From Pochonia chlamydosporia 170 (lineage: Eukaryota > Ascomycota > Sordariomycetes > Hypocreales > Clavicipitaceae), in NCBI RefSeq assembly GCF_001653235.2, contig NC_035791.1, positions 2,976,001 through 3,040,000 of the forward strand: a DNA stretch of 64,000 nt. The letters are read 5' to 3'. The notes below the pieces were generated by a model. It saw only the letters and a list, made by a program, of their open reading frames with translations, was not told the DNA's origin and searched no databases. Made by a program: the position numbers and the translations under genes. Below, one piece after another: positions 10,817-21,755 of this stretch (its first letter is position 1; each line of letters starts with the position of its first letter).

Positions 10817-12445
10817 ATGCCTTCGGCAATCTTGCACCACCAAACCAACGGCATCGCCAATCAATCACATGCAATTGCTGAGTCAATACCAGAGATTGAT
10901 CCTGCTGTCACCCAAGATGACCAGAGTGACTCTATCCCCACACACTCGCTTGGGGTGAAACCTTCAGGCAATAGCTTCCTGTCCAATGGCCCAAATGCAA
11001 AGGCAAGCAGTGGAACATGGCGGTTTTTGCCAGATGAGATGCTCATGTTAATACTGGAGCTAGCAGATGCAAAGTCATTGCTAAGCCTTGGTTCCACGTG
11101 CAAGTTTTTATATGCTTTTTGCCACGCAGATGAACTTTGGAAAGCCTTGTTTCTGCAGTAAGTTGTGCCTAGAGTTGTCCATCTGAAGCTGGCTGAACCT
11201 TCTGCTGCCCACATAACAAAGCCTTTCAACGGTTGAGATATGGAACTAACCCGGAATTTTGCAACTAGGTTATCACCAGAGGCTAGTCGTTCTCTCCACT
11301 GGTTTGGTTCATGGAGGTCAACTTACTTGGCATTATCCAAGGACAAAGAAGCTGCAGTAGACTGCGGAAATGTCTTTTCTGATGTTCTACACAGGCCATT
11401 TGCCTGTAGCAACATCGTACTATCGAACGTTGTGAAAAACATTCCCAAGTCGAATCAGATTCGGCGGATGGAGAATCTGACATATGAGCAATACGCAGAT
11501 CGTTGGACAGAGCAGCCTTTTATTCTCACCAAGTGCATTCGGGATTGGCCAGTGTGTTGCAAGTGGACCATTGACGGACTGCTTAAAGCCTACGCCAATG
11601 TTGAGTTCCGCGCAGAAGCAGTCGATTGGACAATGGAGCGATACTGCACTTACATGAAGAACAATAAGGATGAAAGTCCGCTGTATCTGTTTGATCGCAA
11701 GTTTGCAGAAAAGATGGGCATCACTGTTGGCCGTGAAAACGGCGGAGCATATTGGAAGCCCGACTGCTTCGGTCCCGACTTGTTTGAGGTCCTCGGAGAC
11801 GAACGGCCTGCTCACCGATGGCTCATCATCGGCCCGGAGCGAAGTGGCTCGACGTTCCACAAAGACCCCAACGGCACGAGTGCTTGGAACGCAGTCGTTC
11901 AGGGTTCAAAGTACTGGATCATGTTCCCACCAACGGCTCAAGTTCCTGGTGTGTATGTGTCGGAAGACAGCAGCGAGGTTACAAGTCCGCTTAGCATTGC
12001 AGAGTGGCTTCTGACTTTCCACGAGGAGGCAAGACAACTCCCCGAGTGTGTCGAGGGCATCTGCAATACAGGAGAGATTCTGCATGTTCCAAGTGGGTGG
12101 TGGCACCTTGTTGTCAACCTTGAGAATGGCATTGCCTTGACGCAGAACTTTGTTCCCCAGTCTCCGAGCCTCAACCTCTTGTCTGAGGTGTTGTTGTTTA
12201 TGCGAGACAAGGCGGAGCAGGTTTCTGGTTTCGACCCCAACGTCGCACAGCCATTCGAGCTGTTCACAGAAAGATTGGGACAAAAGTATCCGGCTCTCCT
12301 GGAGAAGGCGCTTGACCTAGCAGACAAGAAGAGTGGCAAGAAACGAAAATGGGACACAGCGATCGGCAAAGAAACAGAAGAGGAGGGATCAGGAGGAGGC
12401 TTCAGCTTTGGGTTCGGGGGAGACGACGATGACGAGATTCCTTGA
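10817..12445 (+). CDS. F-box plus JmjC dioxygenase, JMJD6-like
   Basis: Exons 10817-11157 and 11272-12445 give 504 residues. An F-box-like segment lies at about residues 70-113 (FLPDEMLMLILELADAKSLL onward). A JmjC domain follows, with the Fe(II) ligands His310 and Asp312 in FHKDPNGTSAW and His392 in VPSGWWHLVVN. The DPNGTSAWNAVVQG and GWWH contexts are those of the JMJD6 group of 2-oxoglutarate dioxygenases (lysyl hydroxylase or demethylase activities are debated in animals). The C-terminus is basic (KKSGKKRKW, a plausible nuclear signal), then Gly-rich and acidic. The F-box suggests an SCF adaptor role, which is inference. I chose the first in-frame ATG; upstream codons contain only a TTG. 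The intron uses the acceptor at 11271 because an attractive inner acceptor at 11221 leads to a stop. Confidence 0.85.
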
Positions 12446-14005
12446 GGTAGGAGAGGCTATTGGACATGTAACAGCGCGAAATTTCACCATTTCAGCGGGT
12501 TTGTACATACAGTAGATTTAGACATATCCAAGTATACACTAACTCAGCTTAATATGCCTCAGCTTATAACGCGATATTTAATACCTTTCCCTTGTTTAAA
12601 TCCTTTTGATTCCCCACCGTAAGGACAAGTGATGGGGATGGTATATGCTGGCCTCACCATAATTGGGAGGAGGGTTTGCGTCTGTGGTGTGTTTGATGCG
12701 ATATCTTTTGCTTTAGCACCAAATCTGGTACTTTCGCCCTTTTATATTGATTAATTCGGATACATTCTGCCCCAGCGTTCCAAAGCTTCTTTGAACTGAG
12801 AGCCCTCTGGTTGAGCAAATAGAGAGCCTAGTTGAAAGCCATGTCCTGGCCTAGTTGAACCCCGTGTTTGACAGCCAGCTGATATGAACAGGGGCTGGGG
12901 TTGGGGGACTCGACCAACCAGCCCGCCTCACCAGAGCACACAGACCAGCGGCCGTCCTCCAGTCTCCTGTGAGGTTGAGACTGAAGCTAGTCAGTCCAGT
13001 CCAGATGTCCTTACCCAGCTCGCCCACACCAGACTGCTCAAGTGGACGACCACATTGCTCGTCATTGCCTCCATGCGTCGGGTGCTCCATCCGTCAGCCA
13101 TTTGATCCATCACCGTGTCTCTTCCTACTCTTTCATCTTGTCGACCTCAGGCGCATGTCATTTCTGCGCGCGCGCGGGTTGACAGCTGCCGTTTTCCGTC
13201 TTTGTCCATTTACCTCCCTGTTGGACACTTTGGACAACTTGATCTCGAATTTGTTGGGCGTTGCCTTGCCGCGGCGCAATGCGAGCTGAGCTCTCCAGTC
13301 CCCCATTGCACGCCATTCAGTTCCGACTTGTCTAGGCAGACCCTTGGCGCCTGGTAGCTCGATCCATGTCCACTGGAGCCGTCCATCCCTTCAAAGCACT
13401 ACCTAGGTAGTTGACCACACCAGACCAGACCACTTGGGACTCGTCAAGGCGTCACCTCCACCGACAACCGGGGCGACCAGACGGCATCTGCATCTTTGGT
13501 TCTTCATCTCGTTCTACCTTTGTTGCACTGCGTTTTTGTTCGCCCTCCTAGCCTCTACTTTATTTCTTTCATTCTTCCTACTCTGCCGTACTTGTTTGTA
13601 TTTTCCTTTCTCTTTATTATGCTGTAAGTCACCTCGCATTTCGTCGCTTTGTTGTGCTGGCTGGCTGGCTGTCCACCCTGTGCGGGACGCGTCGTTCCTA
13701 ACATGGAGAGCTATCAGGCAAGCCCCTCTTCATACAAGTATCTACACTTTCACGTCCTTTGATCCAACTCCCAACGTTCGACTCGGCTGCACACCGCTCG
13801 AATATCTGCGATTTAATTAGCCATACCACCCGATCGGTCCTTCCCGCCTTGTTTCAAGTGCGAGATATTGAAAAGCGAATTCCAGCCGTCGTATCCTCTT
13901 CCTCCTTTCTGCTTGAACCACCAACTCTTCCTCCAATATCGAACGGCGAAGCTGTAAGCGGGCTCGGGACCAACCATCCCTCTCGTCGGAAAGACCGAAG
14001 CAGTC
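12446..14005. other. Intergenic region and probable 5' leader
   Basis: This tract lies between two plus-strand genes. The part from about 13100 on is pyrimidine-rich, consistent with promoter and leader sequence of the CCCH-Smr gene. CCAGAC elements occur at about 13029, 13420-13431 and 13477. Short open frames are Ser/Leu/Cys-rich translations of pyrimidine-rich DNA; no gene is supported. Confidence 0.5.
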
Positions 14006-16307
14006 ATGGTATCGGACGAACATTACGATTTGTGCCTGCCTATCTTGCAGGACACCACCTTGGAAGATGAGGACAAGACAGATAGACTGGAGGAGCTCCT
14101 AAAAAAGGAGACCAACCTGACAGGCTCCTCCCTGGACAATGTTATTCTCGATGCAATGTGGAGGTTTCGAGAAGGGGGAGGCTCGTCAGCTTCTCCTCCG
14201 CCTATACGATCGTCCATCTTGCGACGACCGTCTCCAGCGTCATGGCGTGGTTCTCCGACACCATTGTCCGGCTCTCCAAGACTTGCCGTGAGCCCCCTTG
14301 CTCCTCCGGGCTTCATTCCTTCGACTTTCCAAAGAGCCAAGTCGTCCACCGCGTCTCCCTTCTCGTCACCCCGAGCATCCCCACGTCTGGCCCTGGCGAC
14401 GCCAGTTGTCATCCCCCACAGTCCGAACCTGAACGCGTACGAATTCGCGAGCGACTCGACCCCGGCAACCGAGATTCTGGGAGATTACCAGTCCGAGAAT
14501 GTGGAATGGTTGGTGAACGACGACACTGCAAGCGTGTCATCTTCCGTGGGCACATCTAGCATCCTGAATGCCGCCGCCCCCGAGTTTTCGTCCATGTCGT
14601 CACAACAGCTTGATATGTCTCCCTACGATATGCTACGATCGATATTGGGCCAAACCAGAACGGACGAGGAAATCGAGGCAGCGCTGGCTTCGCACGGCTA
14701 CGATTTGAGTGCCACAATTGCATCCATTATGGAAAGCCAGAGTCAAGACGGCGGCATGCCCCCCAACAGCTTGGATGAACCTAAGAGTGTTTTGATTGGC
14801 AAATCGATTTCCTCGGATGGTCGCCCAGTAACGCCGAACAACCAATCCAAAGCTGGTGTAATTTGCAAGTTTTACATGTCCACGGGCCAGTGCCTACGAG
14901 CCGACTGTCGATTCAGTCACGACTTGAGCAACCACCTTTGCAAGTAAGTAGATTTCCTAAGATGTGACATGGTACGCTCTAACTGTAGTTACAGATACTG
15001 GATTATGGGCAATTGTCTCGCTGGCGACACTTGCGTATTTTCTCATGACCCCTCAAGGTTTATGAACAAACTATCTCTGGATGAGCCTGGGAGTGCAGGG
15101 CGAGGGCAGGGTAACATTTCTCTTCAAGATTTAAATACCTTTCCTGCACTGCAGCAAGGAAGTTCAGAGAACTTGAACAATTTTGGTGGCGCTGGTGCCA
15201 GCCTGATAGCCGCTGGCTTAAATCCCCCTCAGGGGCCAAGAAACTTCCACGGCTCTGAGAGTCCGCGTCTGCGCTCGAGACCTGGTAGTCGGCACCAGGC
15301 CAAGGATATGACTTCCCCAGCTCCAGCTATTGATGACAACGAGGCTTTCCCATCTCTCGGCTCCGCGTCGGCGAAACAGGGCAAGAAGCATCATGGTAAA
15401 CGAGGCGGCCATGGACACCATAAGGACATTATTCCAAGCTCCCTGGCGGATATTGTCAAAATGACCCCTTCGCCCACTCCAGGATCACCACGACTTGAGT
15501 CTAGGAGGCTCGGCAACGGCAACTCTGCTGCCAACAGGCATGGTGAAAATAGTGCGGCAGCCCAGGCCATAACGAGTCCGAAGCACATCCCGTGGTTAGA
15601 GACCGGGGATAGGGCAAATAAGGCGTATCTCAAGGCTCGCCAGGAGGCCATCAAGCACGGTGGCCTCCGCAATAAATTTCTGCAGAGGTAGGGCTCACCG
15701 GTCAAGACAAAATAATATGCTGCTGTAGCAGGATTCTAACTTGAACGACAGTGCGGCTCAAGCTTGGAATCGAAATGATGCCAGAGCAGCCAAGGCTCTT
15801 AGCCTCCGTGGCCAAAGCGAAAACGACCTAATGCGAAAAGCACATAGAGAGGCAGCACGGGAACTTTACGAACATCGCAATAAAAACATGAGCAACGCAG
15901 CTGAAATTTACGTAGATCTCCACGGGCTTCACCCAGAGGAAGCGGTAGAGTACTTAGAGAAGATCCTCATGGATAATAGCAAAGAATCGCGGCCCGTGTA
16001 CGCCATCACTGGCACGGGGCATCACAGCAAGAACGGTAAAGACAAGGTTGGCAGGGCGATCCGCAATTTCCTCAACGAATGGCGGTACGCATATCGCGAG
16101 TTCTCTGTTCCGGGCGATAGAAACAGCATGGGTGGCATTCTTGGCATTGACGCTCGTAGCTGGGACAAGACCCTTGCGAGGGAAGGGGCATCGGGGCCGG
16201 ACGAGAAGGAAGAGGTTGATATCCTGAGTCAAGGTGTAGAGATTGGCGATGGCAAAGTCCGGCTGTTGGTGAGAGACCCTCCAAAGGGACCTAGTGGTCG
16301 GCGGTGA
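14006..16307 (+). CDS. CCCH zinc-finger, CUE-like and Smr nuclease-type protein
   Basis: Exons 14006-14943, 14995-15687 and 15752-16307 give 728 residues. Order of parts: N-terminal helical segment, Ser/Pro-rich linker, CUE-like helical bundle (around YDMLRSILGQTRTDEEIEAA), two CCCH zinc fingers, Ser/Gly-rich linker, a DUF1771-like basic helix (around ENDLMRKAHREAARELYEHR) and a C-terminal Smr domain with DLHGLHPEEAV and TGTGHHS. The CUE plus Smr combination resembles yeast Cue2, the endonuclease that cleaves mRNA at stalled ribosomes; a similar role here is inference. The second acceptor is 14994, not 14988, because only 14994 gives a canonical second finger with C-x7-C-x5-C-x3-H spacing (CKYWIMGNC...). 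Introns are 51 and 64 nt with CTAAC branch sites. Confidence 0.88.
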
Positions 16308-16477
16308 CGAAATGGAGCCAAAGCACGTAAAAGACAAAATCTACAAACCAATGGACATGTGGCCGATGTAGGGCCGTTATCTTGCTCTGCGGCCTGACGT
16401 GAATGTGCAATGTTTTTCTTGGGTTATATCCAGTTCCACTTGGCTGTTCTATTATATTAGAGATTAGTTGGCAACTC

Positions 16478-17639
16478 TTACACAGCAGACTGCGACCGGC
16501 ACTCCTGTTTCAGCTTTTCATCCTCATTATGATGCGGCGGAATGGCATTGTAAAATAGAGCCAACAATACGGACGCAGCAGCCGGACCAAACCACCATAT
16601 CCATTGATCTAACACGCACGATTAGCATACCATACCAAAACCAGAGGCTATTAGAAAAGGAGGTGCTCCTACAAGACATGTCCTTCCTCACTATCCCAGC
16701 AGCAAAACATCTCGCAGGATTCATCTGCGCGCCTCCATAGCCCTCCGCAATACCACTACTCGCAAACGTCAAAAGACCGAGCGAAGCACCAACTAACAAG
16801 GGCCCGAGCCTTGGTCCAAAGAACACGGCCTGTCGGGGGTCGAGGCCCACTCCGTACGCCAGATAGAGAATGGCAAAGGAGGCGAATGTTTCGTTGAGGA
16901 AGACTTGTCCGGGGGTGGTTATGGCGGGCGAGAAGAAGCAGCCTCCGCCGTGGATGCTATCACGGTAAGTGTATGAAGGGAGAAGCGGATGGGAAGGACA
17001 TACGCGGCCGCTTTTTCTTGGCCCCAAACACCGGTTAGGACGCCGCCTGCTAATGATGCCCCTAGCGTTTGTGCGCAAAGATACAAAACACCTAGTTTGT
17101 TAGTTGGGGGTGTTTTAAGTGTGTGAGAGAATGTTTGACGAGGGATGGGAATACCTCTTGACACGGGACATATACCGGCTAGCACGGCGGAAAAGGTAAT
17201 CATGGGATTCATGTGTCCTCCTGAGGCGGGACTAGTGGCGTAGATGAAGATGGAGAGGAGGACGACGTTGGATATTCCGATGTAGGCGCCTAGTTGGGGG
17301 GTGTTGTAGCTGAATAGCGTGGCGGCTGTGAGGAGAGAGACGTATACGAGGCATGAAGTGGCGACTGCTTCGACGACCTGGACGTGTTAGATTAGATAGT
17401 ACAGAGGACTGAGGAAGATTTACGGCAGCTTTCCAGATAGAAGGGTTGGTCCACCCGCCGAGGAAGTATTCCCGGTCTTTGTACCATGGTATGGTGCGGC
17501 GGACAGTTGGGCGGACGAGCGGCGCGAAGGAGCCGTCGAAGGAGGCGACGCTCATGCCTTTGTCGATGGGGGGCTTTTCGTGGATGCCATCTTGGGTTTG
17601 GGGGGGGATTGTTGAGGCGGGAGGCTGTGATTTACTCAT
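16478..17639 (-). CDS. Aquaporin / major intrinsic protein channel
   Basis: Exons 17639-17424, 17377-17155, 17091-17004, 16956-16673 and 16608-16478 give 313 residues with six predicted membrane helices. The first pore box is NPM (GGHMNPMIT, Asn129) in place of NPA; the second is a normal NPAR (QMNPAR, Asn255). The family conducts water or small solutes such as glycerol; selectivity cannot be read from sequence alone. Introns are 46-64 nt, and all junctions preserve the frame. The start at 17639 (MSKSQPP) is preferred; an in-frame ATG at 17783 would add 48 low-complexity residues and looks like leader sequence. The 3' end faces the CCCH-Smr gene across about 170 bp. Confidence 0.88.
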
Positions 17640-18941
17640 TGTGGGAGGGGATTGATGCCATTTTGAGGCGGGATGGGAGATGGGAGTTGGGATATAAGTG
17701 AGGTTTTGAGGTGTGGAGGCTGGAGCTTGATGTGGATGAGTCGGAAGTATGTGCCGGATTTGAGATCCCTTGATGACGGACATGGATGGGTGGACATGGA
17801 GGATATTAGTGGGGCTTAGTAACGCTGTGTAAGCGCGTGTAAGCCGGACTGGACGGGGAGGTGGTGTTATTCTTGATTGGTGTGGGTATTGGCGAGATAG
17901 GGTTTGTAAGTTGTTGATGAGCGGGAGTGGTTAATTTGATGATGTTTTGATGTTCGTTGATCAATGCGATGGGCGATGGTATGGATTTTTGTGTTGGTTG
18001 ATGCTGCTGTGGTGTGACTTGGCCGGTCATTTGCGTCCATGTCGCTATCCGTCAATGGCTGTATTTATTTATTCCTTATTTGGGTGATTTCCACTTGAAA
18101 TTCTAGAATGGGTATCAGATGAAAGAAGCCAGCTATCTACGCACTGCCACGATCTGTAATGCAAGCCCACGACCTGATTTGACCTCAGATATTTACTGGC
18201 ATCAGGTAAAACCACCTTCAAACAGACGCTTTATTTAGCTGCATTATTTGAGCTCTCTTTGCCATATTCTTATCACGGGTCATTGTTGAAAAGAACAGAT
18301 ACTACACTGGAGAAGAATGACGGAAATGGCAGGGCTGGGGAAAGCTGTAGCTTTTATGTCCAAGACTAGGTCAGTATTGGGTTCACTTTGCCTTTGCTGT
18401 ATTTGGTTTGTTAAAGCGTATAGTTTGATTGGTATATACACCTAGGTCTTCTTGTAGCTAGGCTAGGCTGCAAACTTGATATGGTCCAGAAATGGACGTC
18501 TGGTGTCTGGTGACTGGACTTGTCTAGGCAGGAAATATACCAAGTAATATGTTTTACATTTGTGGGAGTAAGGGTTCCATGCACAACCTCACAATGGACA
18601 AGCCCTACCATCTAATGTAGTCTTAGTTGTGACGGACTTGAAAATGCAGGCCCCATTTCCGCTCCATCGAAAACAGAATGGCAATGTGCTTCAATTAATT
18701 GACTGTGGACAAAAGGAGTGCCACGCTAGGAAGCGTGATCAAGCTACTCACCTCGGTACCAACATCATCCATGGTGGTCTACCAGCATGTCCGCATCACA
18801 CCCTAACATTTGTTACCAGCCCGACCTTCTCTCCTGAGTGACTAGAGGATTCGAGACACCTGGCGAGATGAACTGATACCAAGGTGAAGGAAGCACAAAT
18901 ACGTCTCACTCAGCTTCCCCAGTCAATTACCCGTGTTCATC
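17640..18941. other. Intergenic region upstream of the aquaporin
   Basis: The stretch lies between the aquaporin start and the 3' end of the DPP III gene, both minus strand. The portion near 17800-18060 gives open frames rich in Thr, His, Gln and Pro that look like translated leader or promoter DNA. GTCTGG elements repeat at about 18498-18513. No gene is supported. Confidence 0.5.
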
Positions 18942-21364
18942 TCAAACTTTCCGCTCTGCCCAGCTTGTAATAACGCCTTCAATCGTCGGCTCATATTCCT
19001 TCAACATGACGTTGTCCCCATCAAGAAACGTGTTGGCCTGTACAAAGACAAGTGAAGGTGGCTTATTCGCAAGGACAGTCTCTCGCCAGTCGATGTACTC
19101 CCCTTCCACAGCTGATAACTTCTCGTAATACGTTCGACAGCCTTCAACGTCTGCTGTGCATCGAAACATATGCAAGTGTAAAAGCATCTTTTCCAAGGCG
19201 GGCTTCCCATGTGTCTGAATCTTAGAACGATCCACGCGAACTGTCAGACTATGTTTGGGCTTATTGTGCGTGATGGTCATGACGCCGCCACCGTCAAGAA
19301 GCAGGCACTTTAGCATGGCAAAGTGAGCCTATCTCATGGTCAGCACGTTAATCTCAACGTGGATGCACATGGTACCACTAATACTTACCCGACTGTGTGC
19401 CTGGCCCCATTTCTGGAGGTATATGTGTTAGAATACTATTGTCTTTCTTGATTGGAATATAACTTACTGCACTTTGCACATTATAGTTGGAGAGACCACG
19501 CAAACCGTCAACTCCCAACTGAAGATACAAATTATACGTCACTACCCGGCCACGTCAGTACTATTCTTTCTCCTAGACGGGGACCTACTAACAGTCAGTG
19601 GCACAAATGTCGGACGTTTCCGTGAAGCCAAGCATTTCAAGAAGCTCCGGGTCATCCATTAAATACGCTCCAACGAGTTCGGCTCTACACTCGTCAACCG
19701 TAGTTGCCAGGTCCCCAAACTGACCAGTCCAAGTCTGACCAGGCTTGTACCAGCTTGATATGGGATTTCCGGTGAGAGGGTTAACAGGGGGATTCTTAAC
19801 ATCAAAGTTGAAAGTTCCGTCAACACTTTCAACCATCATTCTCCCTGTGCCATGGCCAAAGAGTTCATGGAGCACAACCCACCAGTAGTAAGCCGGGAAT
19901 TTGCGCTTCTTAAACTGTTTAGCCTCGGAATCTTCAATGAATGGATACTGCTCCGCTTGGCTCTCAACTGCCATCCTATTAGCAATGATGACATTTTTGA
20001 ATCCATCCTCTTGCCGAATATCATTGTACTATACTTGACTGTTAGTCCACGCAAGAGTCAATCATACCACGCGTAAGAACTCACATTTGGCAAATTGATT
20101 CCCGGAAATATGATGCTTGAGCAATATGCGAGAGCTACAGACTCTTAGTTGTAGCCCACGATGCGGGTGTCTTAGCCACTCACCGTGAATGCTCGAAAAG
20201 TCGGGCGGCTCAAATAGACTCTTCTCAAATGGACCTTTTCCATCATTTTCTGGTGTAGCCCAAGGCAGCCGCCGGATGAACTTTGCCGAGTTGTCAACTA
20301 GTTTGGCCAGAAGCCTAGTCTCTGAGTCATCAGCAATGGCCACGACAGCTTCAAACTCTGCTCGAATTCCGAGTGGATCGCGATATGGTTCAACGAAGCC
20401 GAAGATGTTTTCTACCCTAGGAGCTTTGTCTTGAACCCATAGCCGCTGGGACTGGCGGTATGTGTCCAGACTGCCAGTCCGGAAACTCTCACCGTAGGCA
20501 CGAAGGACTTCTTTTTGCAGATCGTTGGCTGAGTGTTTGGACGCTTCCGTCAACTCGTCGCAAACACGTTGGAGGTTGGATGAGTGATCTCCTTTTAAAA
20601 GTGTCACATGCCCTTCGCGATTCGGGAGAGAGAATTGCGTCAAGTCTCCGTGTTCAACTGACGCAATGAGGACCTCAAATCCAGTACCATCTTCAGACTT
20701 CTGAAGCCTGGTATTCTCAGGAAATATACGGTTTTGCTCAAGAATCGTGGACACCATGAGTGCGTCAGATTCACTCATCGTATTTCCAGGATAGTAGCTG
20801 CTTTGAGCAGTCTCGCTTGGAAAACCAAGGTTGAACGGTGGTCTGACTGCGATGGACTTGGATATTTCCTTATACAAGTCCCCCAACACTGATGATCTGT
20901 CTGCCAACTTCTTGAGAACTGTATCGTTCACTGCAGGGATAAACTTTTGATCACCGGAGCCCTGTAGTCATCAGCACTGCATGGAGAGCTACTAATCTGA
21001 GTCATTATCACGCACATAGTAGTTGCCGATGTTGGAGAGAAAGGTAGCCGCGTAGGTCAGGAAGTGCTGGACATCATCTCCCGAAACGTCTGGTCCAATG
21101 AGCGAATGCCAGTTGCCAGAACATGTGCGATGGAGTTCGATGATGAAATCGAAGATTGAACATGATTCCGGAGAAACTTGTCGGAGAATGACCCTTGTTC
21201 CAAGCCATGCAGCTCTAGAATTGACGATGAGCGAGTAATTCAGGCTGGAGTGAGGTTGGTGCTTACCGAGCCATGTGATGTGCATATCGTTTCTCTCTGT
21301 CCGTGAGGCGGTTAAACTGTGTCTCGATGCCGAGCTGAAAGACTTGGACTTGATGCACCGCCAT
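18942..21364 (-). CDS. dpp3: Dipeptidyl peptidase III (zinc metallopeptidase M49)
   Basis: Eight exons, 21364-21267, 21214-21016, 20961-20184, 20134-20085, 20028-19593, 19541-19468, 19412-19389 and 19328-18942, give 681 residues, close to the family length of about 700. The M49 zinc motif HELFGH is at about residues 429-434, and the second motif (DECRAE, equivalent to EECRAE) follows about 60 residues later. Other family blocks such as LQLGVDGLRGL and WGQAHSRAHFAMLKCLL are intact. DPP III removes dipeptides from the N-termini of short peptides in the cytosol. Exon 7 is only 24 nt and encodes KWGQAHSR, which is needed for the conserved block. The gene is much more intron-rich than most neighbours. 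A single stop-to-stop frame would badly misread it. Confidence 0.93.
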
Positions 21365-21755
21365 TGTGAGTAGAGTACTGCGAATATTCGAGAGTTGTAT
21401 GTAGGTTGCGAGATTCAGATATGCATATCCGGAGCTTCAATGTTCCCCGCCGAAGCACATACGATGCAGTTCACCATTTGAGGACTGGAGCTCGAACCAA
21501 CTCATGTCCCTTTTGTCCCTTTTGCCCACATGCATATGCATATGCATAACTGTCAGCCCGGAGCATAAAACATAGCATGTCAACATATCCATCAAAAAGT
21601 TATTACGATATTACAATGCTCCCTGGATCTTGGTTTACTTTTCTCGCAAAAACCTGCGGGTATCCTAAAACGACAAGCTACATCCAGTCTCTCACAGTTG
21701 TAATAGATACTACAGGACTGCAATCAACTATCAGGCCTCAGCCTCGACAAACAAG
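21365..21755. other. Short intergenic gap with ATGCAT repeats
   Basis: This gap of about 390 bp lies between the DPP III start and the 3' end of the ankyrin gene. It contains two CCCTTTTG-like units (about 21508-21524) directly followed by a palindromic (ATGCAT)3-type run at 21530-21547. It should hold the DPP III promoter. No gene is seen. Confidence 0.6.
21530..21547 (+). repeat. (ATGCAT)3 palindromic repeat
   Basis: The run ATGCATATGCATATGCAT is its own reverse complement and lies about 165 bp upstream of the DPP III start codon. A further single ATATGCATAT lies at about 21417-21426. Confidence 0.85.

Noticed and set aside
11222..11271. Small inner exon of the F-box/JmjC gene after a good acceptor at 11221
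   Set aside because: Joining exon 1 to this acceptor reaches a stop after nine codons; the acceptor at 11271 keeps the frame.
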